NCBI GenBank assembly: GCA_913046365.1 | Contig: CAJWRM010000003.1 | Span: forward strand, 62,001-126,000 | Length of the DNA: 64,000 nucleotides | Source: an uncultured Flavobacteriales bacterium | GTDB lineage: Bacteria > Bacteroidota > Bacteroidia > Flavobacteriales_D > Crocinitomicaceae | Reading direction: 5' to 3' | Shown: piece after piece, positions 9,901 through 17,925 of the stretch | Layout of the letters: the number at the start of each line of letters is the position of its first letter | Numbering within the stretch: the first letter of the stretch is position 1 | The notes under the pieces: model-generated | What the model was told of the DNA's origin: nothing | The model's database searches: none | What the model saw: only the letters and a program-made list of their open reading frames with translations | Position numbers and translations under genes: made by a program

Positions 9901-11360
9901 ACGGTATAACGGTATATCAGGAACAGGTGATGCTACTTTCTCAAAAGCTAGCAGATTTTACAAAAGGTGAAGCAGATACCCTTAGGAAGGCTATGGGGAA
10001 GAAAGACCGTCGTGTTCTTGATAAAATGAAGCCGACTTTCTTAAAAAGAGCCACTGATAAGGGACATAGTAAAGATACTTTAGAGAAAATATGGAAGGAT
10101 TGGGAAGCTTTTGCCTCCTACGCTTTTAACAAATCTCACTCAACTTGTTACGCATGGGTGGCTTATCAAACGGCATATTTAAAGGCCAATTATCCTGCTG
10201 AGTATATGGCGTCTGTGCTTAGTAACAACATGAATGATATCAAGCAAGTGACCTTTTTTATGGAAGAAAGTAAGCGTATGGGTATTCCTGTTTTTGGTCC
10301 TGATATTAATGAATCTAATTATACATTTACCATCAATAAGAAAGGAGCGATAAGATTCGGTTTAGGTGCTGTAAGGGGTCTTGGTAGCGGTCCTATTGAT
10401 GAGATTGTTGCCGTTCGAAAGGAAAAGCCGTTCACATCAGTATTTGATTTTGCCAAGCGCGCCAATTTGAGGTTATGCAATAAAAGAGTTTTTGAAAGCC
10501 TTATTTATGCTGGAGGTTTGGATTCCTTAAATAACGAAATTCATAGAAGTCAGTATTTTGTTCAAGAGGGAGCCTCTAGGCCATTTGTTGAGCAAGTCAT
10601 TTCTTACGGAAGAAATTATCAGGACCAATTGGGAAAGCGGCAAATGGTGATTTTTGATATGTCTGATGAGGTTTCTACATCTGAGCCCAAAATCCCATTT
10701 TCTGAACCTTGGTCTAGTGTATATCGTTTAAATAAGGAAAAAGAGGTTGTAGGTGTCTTTTTATCAGGGCATCCCTTGGATGATTTTCGAATTGAAATCG
10801 AATCCTTTTGTAAAGGCGATATCAGAATACTTTCTGAGCTACAAGATCATGAAGGAAGAGATTTAATGATTGCTGCCGTTGTAACCTCAAGCGAGCATCG
10901 TATTACGCGCAGAGGCGATGGTTTTGGAACCCTTATCATTGAGGATTATTACGAGAGCTTTCGCTTGAATCTGTTTCAAGAAAATTATTTACGGTTTAAG
11001 CATTTTATGGAGCCTGGTACCTTTGTGATTATAAAAGGGCGTATTGAAAAGACCAGATGGAGAAAGGAGCTAGAATTTGTAGTTCACGGTATGGAATTAC
11101 TGCAAGGTCTTCGAGAAAAGAAGGCAAAAAATATTGAGATAAAACTCCCGTCATCCACAGTGAATAAAACACTTATCCAAGAGCTTCAGAATGTGTTAAT
11201 GGATAATGAAGTAAAGGGTAATTGTCGCGTTCGTTTTACAGTCTATGATCCGCTAGAAAAAATTCAAGTAGTACTACCTTCACGAAGTATAATGGTGAAT
11301 CCAAGTAATGAGCTGCTGAAAAAACTTGAAGATTTGGATGTTAGTTTTGCCTTAAATTAA
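6990..11360 (+). CDS. dnaE: DNA polymerase III alpha subunit with N-terminal DnaQ-like exonuclease
   Basis: 1456 residues. Residues 1-195 form a DEDDh 3'-5' exonuclease with all five catalytic residues visible (D6, E8, D105, H170, D175). A linker leads to the PHP domain, starting with HLHNHSQYS at about 262. The polymerase core has the catalytic aspartates in PDIDIDFDD (688-692) and LLKMDFLG (D856). Later come helix-hairpin-helix and OB-fold regions, and a possible clamp-binding motif QMVIF near 1218. It replicates the chromosome, with proofreading built into the same chain, an arrangement known in Flavobacteriia and unlike the separate epsilon subunit of E. coli. It stands alone and ends in a strong terminator. 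Confidence 0.96.
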   Translation: MYIIFDTETTGLPRSFKAPISDVDNWPRVIQLAWQLHDDDGRLVEHKDFLIKPDGFDIPYGAEKIHGISTELASKEGVELSEGLTLFEAALSKASFLVGHNVNFDVNVLGCEFYREERPTDWVDKKILDTCTEKTANICKLLGGRGGRFKLPTLSELHEHLFDTQFTEAHNATADVEATTRCFLELIRLKTFTAAELEKADDYFIAYSVANPEVIQPVGLKHLNLKAESEKLRNDTEHLGSSNVDQEGMVDLQQLQDLSFTHLHNHSQYSILQSTAKVSGIIEKAFEHGMHAIALTDSGNMMAAFHFEAAANKINKRIRSEKAQAEEEGREYNKKEILPIIGCEFNVCRDRNDKTQKDNGSKVVFLAKNKHGYQNLIKLASIAYTEGMYYVPRIDKEIVQKYKENLMVLSGGIQGEISNLLLNVGEKQAEEALTWWRNTFKEDFYIELTRHGVDLESRLNPSLVRLANKHGVKLIATNNSFYVEKEDSVAHDVLLCVKDNQLVETPKGRGRGFRYGLENDEYYIKSSDQMKKLFQDLPQALLNTEEVVKKCDPYPLARDVLLPEYDIPSQFISAEDKKDGGKRGENAFLRHLVYEGVQKRYTEIDDALKQRIDFELSTIENTGYPGYFLIVQDFCNAARDMGVSVGPGRGSAAGSVVAYAIGITNIDPIKYDLLFERFLNPDRISMPDIDIDFDDEGRGKVIDYVIEKYGANQVAQIITYGTMAAKSAVRDTARVMNLPLSEADRLAKMLPDISLNKLFDMEESDLIDKLRNQEEISKARDLRKLYKQNTLSAEVLQKAKEIEGSVRNTGIHACGVIITPDDLTNFVPVATAKDSDLVCTQYDNSVAEDAGLLKMDFLGLKTLTLIKHTIKYIEQTKGIKINPDEIPIDDKATYELFQRGETVGIFQYESAGMQKYLKELKPTEFADLIAMNALYRPGPMEYIPSYVKRKHGDEDIEYDLADCEEYLKETYGITVYQEQVMLLSQKLADFTKGEADTLRKAMGKKDRRVLDKMKPTFLKRATDKGHSKDTLEKIWKDWEAFASYAFNKSHSTCYAWVAYQTAYLKANYPAEYMASVLSNNMNDIKQVTFFMEESKRMGIPVFGPDINESNYTFTINKKGAIRFGLGAVRGLGSGPIDEIVAVRKEKPFTSVFDFAKRANLRLCNKRVFESLIYAGGLDSLNNEIHRSQYFVQEGASRPFVEQVISYGRNYQDQLGKRQMVIFDMSDEVSTSEPKIPFSEPWSSVYRLNKEKEVVGVFLSGHPLDDFRIEIESFCKGDIRILSELQDHEGRDLMIAAVVTSSEHRITRRGDGFGTLIIEDYYESFRLNLFQENYLRFKHFMEPGTFVIIKGRIEKTRWRKELEFVVHGMELLQGLREKKAKNIEIKLPSSTVNKTLIQELQNVLMDNEVKGNCRVRFTVYDPLEKIQVVLPSRSIMVNPSNELLKKLEDLDVSFALN

Positions 11361-11368
11361 ATGGGCAA

Positions 11369-11396
11369 AAAAAAAGCGCCAGTTCGGCGCTTTTAA
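11369..11396. terminator. Bidirectional terminator between convergent genes
   Basis: AGCGCC (11375-11380) pairs with GGCGCT (11386-11391), flanked by an A-tract on the left and T residues on the right. It serves dnaE on the plus strand and the zinc-ribbon gene on the minus strand. Confidence 0.85.
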
Positions 11397-11411
11397 AAAT
11401 ATTTTGAAATA

Positions 11412-12260
11412 CTATGCTTCCGCCTCTTCTTCCGCTGGAATTAAGATTCGTCCACAGTGCTCACAAATAATTATTTTCTTTTTAGTAACGATATCGAGCT
11501 CTCTTTGAGGTGGGATCTTATTAAAGCATCCACCGCAAGAAGCGTCTCTGTGTCCAGATTTCGACTTTGCACCGTAAATAAGTGGCACTACGGCTAAACC
11601 ATTTTTAGCGTTTCCTCTCAGCCTTTCATAGGCAACAACAAGACGGTCTTCAATATTTTTCTTGGCGTCTTTTGAGGCCTTGATTAACTTGTTTTCATCT
11701 TTTTGAGTAGAGCTAATGATGTTGTCGAGCTCTGCTTTTTTATTTTCCAGCTCTGCCTTTTTCATATTTAGGCGCTCTGTTGCTTCTGCTAAAATCTCAT
11801 TCTTGTGTTCAATTTTAACTATTGCTTCTTTCGTACGCTTTTCGTTCAATTTAATTTCTAGCTCTTGAAACTCAATTTCTTTTGAAAGAGATTCGTATTC
11901 TCTATTATTTCGAACGTTATTTTGTCTTTCCTTATATTTTAGGATTGCTGTATCTGAATCTTTGGAAGATAGCTTTCTATTTGAAATATCTTGCTGAAGT
12001 TCATCGATTTCGGCTTGAAACTTACCTGTTCTTGTTTCAAGTCCGATGATTTCATTTTCTAAGTCTTCGACCTCCAATGGTAGTTCTCCTCGGATTATTC
12101 GAATTCTATCGATTTCAGAATCAATTTTTTGTAAATTATACAAAGCATCTAATTTTTCCGCTACAGTTCCATCTTTCTTCGTTGTAGCCTTAGAAACCTT
12201 TGTGGTTTTCTTAGTCTTCGTTTTACTTTCTGCTTTAGCTTTAGTCGGGGTTGCTGACAT
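11412..12260 (-). CDS. Coiled-coil protein with C-terminal C4 zinc ribbon
   Basis: 282 residues. The first 30 are rich in Lys, Thr and Ala (low complexity), then a long coiled coil (about 35-195) of charged heptads, then a zinc ribbon with two CxxC pairs (SCGGCF and ICEHCG) and an acidic tail. This is the zf-RING_7 (C4-type zinc ribbon) family common in Bacteroidota and other bacteria, thought to bind nucleic acid or protein but without a settled function. It lies 3 bases downstream of the Nif3-like gene, a pairing that is frequent in Bacteroidota and suggests a shared transcript. Confidence 0.85.
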   Translation of the reverse strand: MSATPTKAKAESKTKTKKTTKVSKATTKKDGTVAEKLDALYNLQKIDSEIDRIRIIRGELPLEVEDLENEIIGLETRTGKFQAEIDELQQDISNRKLSSKDSDTAILKYKERQNNVRNNREYESLSKEIEFQELEIKLNEKRTKEAIVKIEHKNEILAEATERLNMKKAELENKKAELDNIISSTQKDENKLIKASKDAKKNIEDRLVVAYERLRGNAKNGLAVVPLIYGAKSKSGHRDASCGGCFNKIPPQRELDIVTKKKIIICEHCGRILIPAEEEAEA

Positions 12261-12263
12261 ATA

Positions 12264-13358
12264 TTAAATATATTTTACTGGATTCGTATTTACTTCAGTT
12301 AAATGGAGGGCAAAGTTACTAAATTTTTCTTTAAGATTTTCATAGATAAGGTTAATGGTGAATTGTTCACTTTCATAATGTCCAATATCTAAAATTATAA
12401 GTTCCTCATTTGCATCAAAAAATTCATGGTATTTAATATCAGAGCTAATAAAAATATCTGCTTTTTTACGCTTTGCTTGTTCTATTAAAAAGCTTCCTGT
12501 TCCTCCACATACTGCAACTGTTTTGATCTCATTGTGAATGAGCTTAGTATGCTTAATTACGCCTACTTTGAAGGTTTGCTTAATGGTATTTAAAAATGTT
12601 GCAGTAGATATCGGTTTTTCAAGTGTGCCTATCATTCCTGAACCCATATCTTGCTGCTCATTAAGAAGTGGAACAACATCGTGTGCAACTTCCTCATACG
12701 GATGGTTGGTTTTCATGGCCCGTAAAACACCTCCAATACGGTCAAGTGGAACCAAAAACTCAAGCTTCATTTCATCTTCGATTGAATTCTGATTGTTAAT
12801 TCCTTTTGAAGGTTTTGCGTTTTCATTTGGCTTGTAAGTCCCTTGACCTTTGCTTTGAAAGCTACATTCCGTATAATTCCCAATTGAGCCAGCGCCAGCT
12901 TCAAACATTGCTCTACTTAATTTATGGGTCACTTCTTCAGGAGCAAACACACTAAGTTTTACCAATGTACCTTTTTTAGGCAATAAAATTTGAGTGTTTA
13001 TGAGGCCTATTTTATCAGCGATTCTCTTGTTCACTCCATCTTTATGGTTGTCAAGATTCGTGTGAATGGCATATAAAGCAATCTCATGCTTGATACATAA
13101 TTCAATTACGCGTTCCGACATGTTGGTGCCATTAATTTTCTTGAGTCCTTTAAAAATAACAGGGTGATGTGAGATAATCAGATTACAATTTTTACTAATC
13201 GCCTCTTCAACTATTTTTTCACTAACATCTAATGAAATTAATACACCTTTGAGAGATGTATTTTTGTGGCCATAAGTTAGACCACAATTGTCATAAGATT
13301 CTTGCAGAGATAAAGGGAATCGATTTTCTAAAAAATCAGTGATGTCGTGAATATTCAT
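12264..13358 (-). CDS. Nif3-like dinuclear metal centre protein
   Basis: 364 residues, the long form of the Nif3/YbgI family with a central PII-like insert (about 130-230). The metal-binding histidines are visible in LIISHHPVIF and AIHTNLDNH in the N-terminal half and in the C-terminal DIGHYESEQF. It belongs to the family once annotated as GTP cyclohydrolase I type 2; the actual substrate is unclear. Its start codon overlaps the stop codon of the beta-barrel gene upstream by 4 bases, and the zinc-ribbon gene follows 3 bases downstream, so the three genes are likely one operon. Confidence 0.9.
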   Translation of the reverse strand: MNIHDITDFLENRFPLSLQESYDNCGLTYGHKNTSLKGVLISLDVSEKIVEEAISKNCNLIISHHPVIFKGLKKINGTNMSERVIELCIKHEIALYAIHTNLDNHKDGVNKRIADKIGLINTQILLPKKGTLVKLSVFAPEEVTHKLSRAMFEAGAGSIGNYTECSFQSKGQGTYKPNENAKPSKGINNQNSIEDEMKLEFLVPLDRIGGVLRAMKTNHPYEEVAHDVVPLLNEQQDMGSGMIGTLEKPISTATFLNTIKQTFKVGVIKHTKLIHNEIKTVAVCGGTGSFLIEQAKRKKADIFISSDIKYHEFFDANEELIILDIGHYESEQFTINLIYENLKEKFSNFALHLTEVNTNPVKYI

Positions 13359-14074
13359 TTAAGAAAATAAGTAAGTGTTAGTTGGCCACCTTGGGTGTTT
13401 TCCCGGTGAATATAATCCTCAAATTCTTTGTATGAATTATTGAGCTGTTGAATGTAGAGGTATGCTGCACGCACAGACATTTTGCCAAAAAAGTATTCGA
13501 TACCAATACTCGCTTGAGCAGATAGCTTAAAAAAGTTTAAATCATCTTGTATGGTAATCTCCTCATCGTATTCAGAACCATCTGCATCAGTCCATTCTTG
13601 ATTTTGTTTGTATCCACTAAATATACTTGGCACTAGACCAGCTGAAAGTCGAACTTTTATTTTTTTGCCATAAGACGTGCTCAGCGATATCGGCAAGGCA
13701 ATGTATCGGTATACTGATGAGTACATAAAGCTGCTGTCATTATCGGCTGAATTCCAGATGTAGGATTCTCCGTTCTGGGTAAAGGAAAGTCCTGTATTTA
13801 CTTTAAGAGATTTGTGTACAGGTATAGAAATGCCAAGTGTAAAGCTCGTACAAACCAAAGAGTTTTCATCGGCGCGAAGACCTAAAGGAGTATTTAGGTG
13901 TGATTCATTTGGTACTAAACTTCTGTATGAATTTAAAATGTTTGCATTGAAATAAACATAAGTATTGGTATCAAAAGAAAATTTAGGATTTGTTTTTTGA
14001 GTTGCACTGATGAGCTGACTCTGAGCAGAAAAGGCAATAAAAAACATTGAGATAAGGAGCATCCTACTGATCAT
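13355..14074 (-). CDS. Outer membrane beta-barrel protein (PorT-like fold)
   Basis: 239 residues with a signal peptide (cleavage near AQSQ) followed by alternating amphipathic strands, typical of the OMP_b-brl family. Two starts are possible: the listed Met1 and Met5 (14062). A -7-like TAACTTTG only 4 bases before Met1 would make Met1 almost leaderless, so Met5 may be the real start. It overlaps the Nif3-like gene by 4 bases at its end. Function is unknown; a role in gliding or type IX secretion cannot be claimed from the sequence alone. Confidence 0.65.
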   Translation of the reverse strand: MISRMLLISMFFIAFSAQSQLISATQKTNPKFSFDTNTYVYFNANILNSYRSLVPNESHLNTPLGLRADENSLVCTSFTLGISIPVHKSLKVNTGLSFTQNGESYIWNSADNDSSFMYSSVYRYIALPISLSTSYGKKIKVRLSAGLVPSIFSGYKQNQEWTDADGSEYDEEITIQDDLNFFKLSAQASIGIEYFFGKMSVRAAYLYIQQLNNSYKEFEDYIHRENTQGGQLTLTYFLK

Positions 14075-14078
14075 ATAC

Positions 14079-14086
14079 CAAAGTTA
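14079..14086 (-). promoter_or_regulatory. Possible -7 element for the beta-barrel/Nif3/zinc-ribbon operon
   Basis: The minus strand reads TAACTTTG, an exact TAnnTTTG. No -33 motif is seen at the right spacing. The position would favour the second Met of the downstream gene. Confidence 0.35.
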
Positions 14087-14130
14087 CAAATTTACTTTAC
14101 TTATTGTTCTGTTGTTTATAAATCACGATA

Positions 14131-14157
14131 AAAAAGAAGGGGGCCCGAAGGCCCCCT
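14131..14157 (-). terminator. Strong terminator with UUCG tetraloop
   Basis: On the minus strand an 8-bp perfect stem AGGGGGCC/GGCCCCCT closes a TTCG tetraloop and is followed by TTCTTTTTT. It is the most GC-rich hairpin of the gap and lies about 190 bases beyond a separate hairpin after the gld operon, so it probably ends an independent short transcript. Confidence 0.8.
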
Positions 14158-14237
14158 GGATAGACAGTACTAGTGGAAATAAGAAGAGATAATGTTTTTT
14201 CTAATCGCTTATTGATTAAAATACTTCCCACTAAGCT
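14131..14237 (-). ncRNA. Candidate small structured RNA
   Basis: Reading the minus strand, AGTGGGAA (14232-14225) can pair over 8 bp with TTTCCACT (14179-14172), enclosing a 5-bp hairpin TAATC/GATTA (14218-14202), and is followed by the UUCG-capped terminator. A loose promoter match lies just upstream (TTTG at 14277-14274, 22 bases, TAGATTAG at 14251-14244). The transcript would be about 105 nt. There is no open reading frame of note. It occupies the only gap over 300 bases in the window (14075-14393). The call rests on secondary structure I can pair by eye and on the terminator; homology is untested. Confidence 0.45.
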
Positions 14238-14243
14238 AAACTA

Positions 14244-14277
14244 CTAATCTATTAACTCGGTTTAAAGATAATTCAAA
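14244..14277 (-). promoter_or_regulatory. Weak promoter candidate for the small RNA
   Basis: TTTG (-33) and TAGATTAG (one mismatch to TAnnTTTG) are separated by 22 bases, slightly longer than usual. Supporting evidence only. Confidence 0.25.
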
Positions 14278-14343
14278 CTTTTAAATTTCCGGTATTTTTT
14301 TTTCAGAAAGTTTACTATATGTATGGGAAATTTCGGAAAAGAA

Positions 14344-14385
14344 TCTACGTGTAAATCACGAGTACACTACGTGTTTATACGTAGA
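14344..14385 (-). terminator. Hairpin after the gldFG operon
   Basis: A 12-bp inverted repeat with one mismatch (TCTACGTGTAAA at 14344-14355 against TTTATACGTAGA at 14374-14385) starts 9 bases beyond the stop codon of the DUF4340-like gene. On the minus strand it is followed by TTCTTTTCC, a modest T-rich tail. It may act as terminator or as a 3'-end stabilising stem. Confidence 0.5.
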
Positions 14386-14393
14386 TGATGTTT

Positions 14394-15416
14394 TTATGAT
14401 TCTAGTGCCCTAAAATAAATGTGACCGAACAATAAAGGGTTGAATACATGATATTGGCACTTTACTATTTCTCCACTAGGTAGTGCGCACCAAAATTTAT
14501 TCATATCCATATTTACCAATTCACCAAATTCATTTCTTTGAGGTTCATCAGCTTTTATTCGAAATAAGCGTAAATGAGTTGATTCTCCGGATTTCTCCTC
14601 AAGAATAATTTCTGCAAAAGGTTGCGTTGCCTTCAGTGAGTCACACTCGGAGTCACTTAGCATGTAGTTTGCGATATCAAAGTGAATTTTCTTGTAATTA
14701 TGAAGATACCTGTAGACATTTGCAGTATCTACTGATGCTAATGGAATCCCATTAGTGCTTACCTCAAAACCTTTATTGAGATACTTTACCTCAAAACTTC
14801 TTGTGCTATCATAGTGGTTTTTTACGACCACAGATGATATCGATTCCAATGGAACATTAAATATATTTGTACAGATCCATTTTCTGTTATCAGCAAAGAA
14901 ATTGGGTTCAATTATACCATTTACGCCTTTCACCTTCATCATTACTGGCTCCGAACTCTTTCCATCTTCCTTGGAATCTAGTAGCATAATTTGTCCGTAG
15001 TGGTCAGGTGCAGAAGGTCCGATATACCAGGTTTTATGCCATTTGTTGCTCACATAATATTCAACCTTAGTATGCGATGCAGACATCTTGACGGTAAAGT
15101 TTTCGTGTGAGTTTTTAGAGAGGTAGCCCTTAAATTCGATATTTTTTGCAACGTTTAAAATATTGTGCGCATATGCCTGGGTAATACAGCCGCCATTTTT
15201 ATCTCTCCATACTCCCTCTACTTTATCAATCTGAAAAGATTTTTGAAATGGATCTGTAATAATGATTTTGGTCACCTTAGAGGTATCCTTGATTGCAAAA
15301 TCTATCAATTCTGTACTTGAATTGGTTTCAGTACTCATTATGGTATAAGTATAAAATGCCAATCCAGAAACACAAATTAATCCGAAGAGAAGGGTGAGTG
15401 CTTTTTTAGCGTTCAT
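14394..15416 (-). CDS. DUF4340-like membrane-anchored protein linked to gldFG
   Basis: 340 residues with one N-terminal membrane helix (about 5-27) and a long extracytoplasmic part built of two similar beta-rich halves, the second starting near residue 180 (KWICTNIFNVP). This resembles DUF4340 proteins, which are often encoded next to GldG-like ABC transporter components. It lies 8 bases after gldG and is the last gene of a gldF-gldG-orf3 operon, so it may be a periplasmic partner of the GldFG complex. That role is inferred from position only. Confidence 0.65.
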   Translation of the reverse strand: MNAKKALTLLFGLICVSGLAFYTYTIMSTETNSSTELIDFAIKDTSKVTKIIITDPFQKSFQIDKVEGVWRDKNGGCITQAYAHNILNVAKNIEFKGYLSKNSHENFTVKMSASHTKVEYYVSNKWHKTWYIGPSAPDHYGQIMLLDSKEDGKSSEPVMMKVKGVNGIIEPNFFADNRKWICTNIFNVPLESISSVVVKNHYDSTRSFEVKYLNKGFEVSTNGIPLASVDTANVYRYLHNYKKIHFDIANYMLSDSECDSLKATQPFAEIILEEKSGESTHLRLFRIKADEPQRNEFGELVNMDMNKFWCALPSGEIVKCQYHVFNPLLFGHIYFRALES

Positions 15417-15424
15417 AGTAGAGG

Positions 15425-17197
15425 TTAATGTTTTTTGTAACGTTTTATTCTATAGAAATTCAAGGAAAAACCAAGTAATAAAATGATTGAAATAGGGATG
15501 AGTAAATTAACGGTTTTATAGAAATTGGCGAAAACTTGAATTTTTGCTTTATCAATCTCTCGTACATCGATTTGCCTACTTCTAATATCTAGCATGTAGT
15601 TTTCTCCCATTACAAAGTCAACAATATTTAAAAAAAAGTCTTGGTTTCCAATTGCTCGTTTAGTATTTAAAGCTACATCATCCGCGTTCATTTTTAGCTC
15701 ATTAAAACCCTTAAAATCAGCTTTTGGACCCTGTCTTGTTTGGCTCATCCGGTAAGTGTTTGCTAGGAACGTACCATTGCTAACTACAAAAATATTTGCA
15801 GGTGCTTTACTTTCTTTTAAAAACTTGGCGTCAGGATTATTAATGAAGTCCGCCACGATTCGGTTGTTAAAATAGGAGCTATAATTTCCTTTTGATGTTG
15901 CGGCGAAGCATAAGTCGTTTGTTATTTTATCGTCCGATGACAGTACCGGATTAGTAGCATCGAAATTAGATGCCATATTGAGTTCTACGATTGGCGCAAG
16001 ACCTGTATAATTAGAATTCTTTGAACTTGTTAAGACAGGTGTGACATTATCCTTGATAGGTTCAATTTGATTGGCAAATTCAAGCGCGATTGGTTCAATG
16101 TTTTTAACTGTTGGGTGCTTTGTGTTTGTCGATAGTAGCTGATAATACCAATTTACTCGACTTTCCTTGAATCTTCTATCAAATTTGGGAATAGAATTCA
16201 CATCCATGATCAGGTTGTCTTTTATTTTAAACCCGTAATCAAAAAGCAGGTCATTTAGTCGGATTTTTTTTCTTTCTGAATGTGTAAAGCCTTGCCTAAA
16301 TAATGTGTCTTTATTTATCTCTAAGGTATTCATGAAGCACATGAGGTCTCCTCCGCGCATAACGAATTGATCAATCAAATAAAGGTCCTTGTCCGAAAAG
16401 TTTCTTTTCGGATCAGCAATAATTAAACCATCAAATTCGTCGAGTGCATGTATGTTATTTTGAAGCTCAACTTCTTGAATATTATAATAGGGTGCAATGA
16501 GTAGTCTCGCAATTTTCGTTTCGTATTGGTTGAGCTCACCGTGTCCCTGCAGAAATCCAATTTTTTTCTTTTTTAAAGTAGACAGCCGTCGTAACGCCGA
16601 TATGAGGTTATATTCTAAATCATTTAGCCCTTTCTCAACGACCTCCGGCATTTGATACATCGAAAAGGGACGGTCCACTGAAGTTCCTGGTAAAAGCTGC
16701 ACGACTGTTTCTTGTGGAATTCCATTTAAAGTAAAAGATAAAACGGCACCTGGCCACAGCATTAGCTTGGTTTCTTTCGCGTTTTTTGAAAATGTTATTT
16801 CCATTGGGAGCACCCCTGAACCTTTATTATATATTTGCTCAAATAGAAGCTGCTTGTCTTCATCTGATCCTTCATTTGGGTTTATAAAGGTATATTCTAT
16901 TCGGTCTCCAGCATATCGCTTGAAATCTTTCAGTTTTTCTTCGAGAGAATTTCGGTATGACCTGAGCTCAGAGGGAAGCTCTCCCTCCAAATATATTTTA
17001 ATATTAATTCGATTCTCTAATTTCTGAATGTCCCTCAGGTAAGAAACACTTCCATTCGCCAAGGAATACCTGTTATCTGAGGTCATGTCAATTCGGTAAG
17101 AGGTAAAGTGGCCTATAATATTTATGAGTACAACCGCGACCAATATGATACTAAAGATCATCCATTGATAGTAAGCACCTTTGATTTTATTTTTCAT
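15425..17197 (-). CDS. gldG: Gliding-associated ABC transporter component GldG
   Basis: 590 residues with a membrane helix at each end (about 12-32 and 562-582) and a large extracytoplasmic middle region, the layout of GldG. The N-terminal motif RIDMTSDNRYSLANGS matches the family pattern DLT.d.RYtLs..t, and KKIGFLQGHGE starts the DUF4350-like Rossmann-type domain. With GldF and the ATPase GldA it forms an ABC transporter needed for gliding in Flavobacterium johnsoniae. Its start overlaps the gldF stop by 4 bases, indicating translational coupling. gldA is not in the window. Confidence 0.92.
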   Translation of the reverse strand: MKNKIKGAYYQWMIFSIILVAVVLINIIGHFTSYRIDMTSDNRYSLANGSVSYLRDIQKLENRINIKIYLEGELPSELRSYRNSLEEKLKDFKRYAGDRIEYTFINPNEGSDEDKQLLFEQIYNKGSGVLPMEITFSKNAKETKLMLWPGAVLSFTLNGIPQETVVQLLPGTSVDRPFSMYQMPEVVEKGLNDLEYNLISALRRLSTLKKKKIGFLQGHGELNQYETKIARLLIAPYYNIQEVELQNNIHALDEFDGLIIADPKRNFSDKDLYLIDQFVMRGGDLMCFMNTLEINKDTLFRQGFTHSERKKIRLNDLLFDYGFKIKDNLIMDVNSIPKFDRRFKESRVNWYYQLLSTNTKHPTVKNIEPIALEFANQIEPIKDNVTPVLTSSKNSNYTGLAPIVELNMASNFDATNPVLSSDDKITNDLCFAATSKGNYSSYFNNRIVADFINNPDAKFLKESKAPANIFVVSNGTFLANTYRMSQTRQGPKADFKGFNELKMNADDVALNTKRAIGNQDFFLNIVDFVMGENYMLDIRSRQIDVREIDKAKIQVFANFYKTVNLLIPISIILLLGFSLNFYRIKRYKKH

Positions 17198-17925
17198 CTT
17201 TTCAAGGTTTTAAGTGCAGCATGTGCAGCAAACAGAAAAGTAAAAATGACCGATAAAAAGAACAATAAATCCTCTGTAACAATTACACCTTTTTTAATCG
17301 AATCATAATGAAAGGCCAGACTTAGATATTTGACGAAATAATCTAAGGCGCCAAATTGTCCAAAATCTCCCAACAAATGAAGACCATCAAATAAAAACCA
17401 ACACAAGAACATCGAGACGATAAAAGCAATAATCTGACTACTTGTCAATGCAGATGCGAAGATACCAATGGCTACGAATACACTGCCGAGCAGCAGTAAG
17501 CCCATATATGAGGTAAACGTAGCGCCGCCATCAATAATACCTATGGGTTTGCCCAAATAGTGTACTGATACGTAATAGCAAAGTGTTGGTAAAATCGCAA
17601 TAATTAATAAGGTCACACCTGCGAGGTATTTCGCCATCAAAATGCCCAGGTCAGAAACGGGCCGGGTAAAAAGAAGTTCTATTGTTCCTGTTCTTCTTTC
17701 TTCAGCAAAAGACTTCATGGTAATGGCTGGAATTAGGACTAAAAAAATAACAGGCGATAAATTAAAGAAAGGAATAAGGTCGGCTTCAGATCCTTCTAAT
17801 AAGTTTGTATTATAGGCCAATATCCAATGAAACAGTCCAGAAGCAATTAGGTAAATGAGTACAAATACATATCCGATGGTCGAACTTAAAAAGCTACTCA
17901 ATTCTCTGAAATATAACGCGCGCAT
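17194..17925 (-). CDS. gldF: Gliding-associated ABC transporter permease GldF
   Basis: 243 residues with six hydrophobic segments of the ABC-2 permease type and the family motif AEERRTGTIELLFTRPVSD after the second helix, where the ATPase is expected to dock. It begins MRALYFRELSSFLSS, a common start for GldF. It is the first gene of the gldF-gldG-DUF4340 operon. A small perfect inverted repeat (17943-17961, TTAAAATT on each side of AAC) lies 18 bases before the start codon and could be a binding site, or simply AT-rich DNA. Confidence 0.92.
   Translation of the reverse strand: MRALYFRELSSFLSSTIGYVFVLIYLIASGLFHWILAYNTNLLEGSEADLIPFFNLSPVIFLVLIPAITMKSFAEERRTGTIELLFTRPVSDLGILMAKYLAGVTLLIIAILPTLCYYVSVHYLGKPIGIIDGGATFTSYMGLLLLGSVFVAIGIFASALTSSQIIAFIVSMFLCWFLFDGLHLLGDFGQFGALDYFVKYLSLAFHYDSIKKGVIVTEDLLFFLSVIFTFLFAAHAALKTLKR

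Noticed and set aside
14205-14245. tRNA-like D-arm sequence on the minus strand (TTTAGCTTAGTGGGAAG) within the small-RNA region
   Set aside because: No T-arm (GTTCGA-like) sequence, no acceptor stem and no anticodon arm at proper distances.
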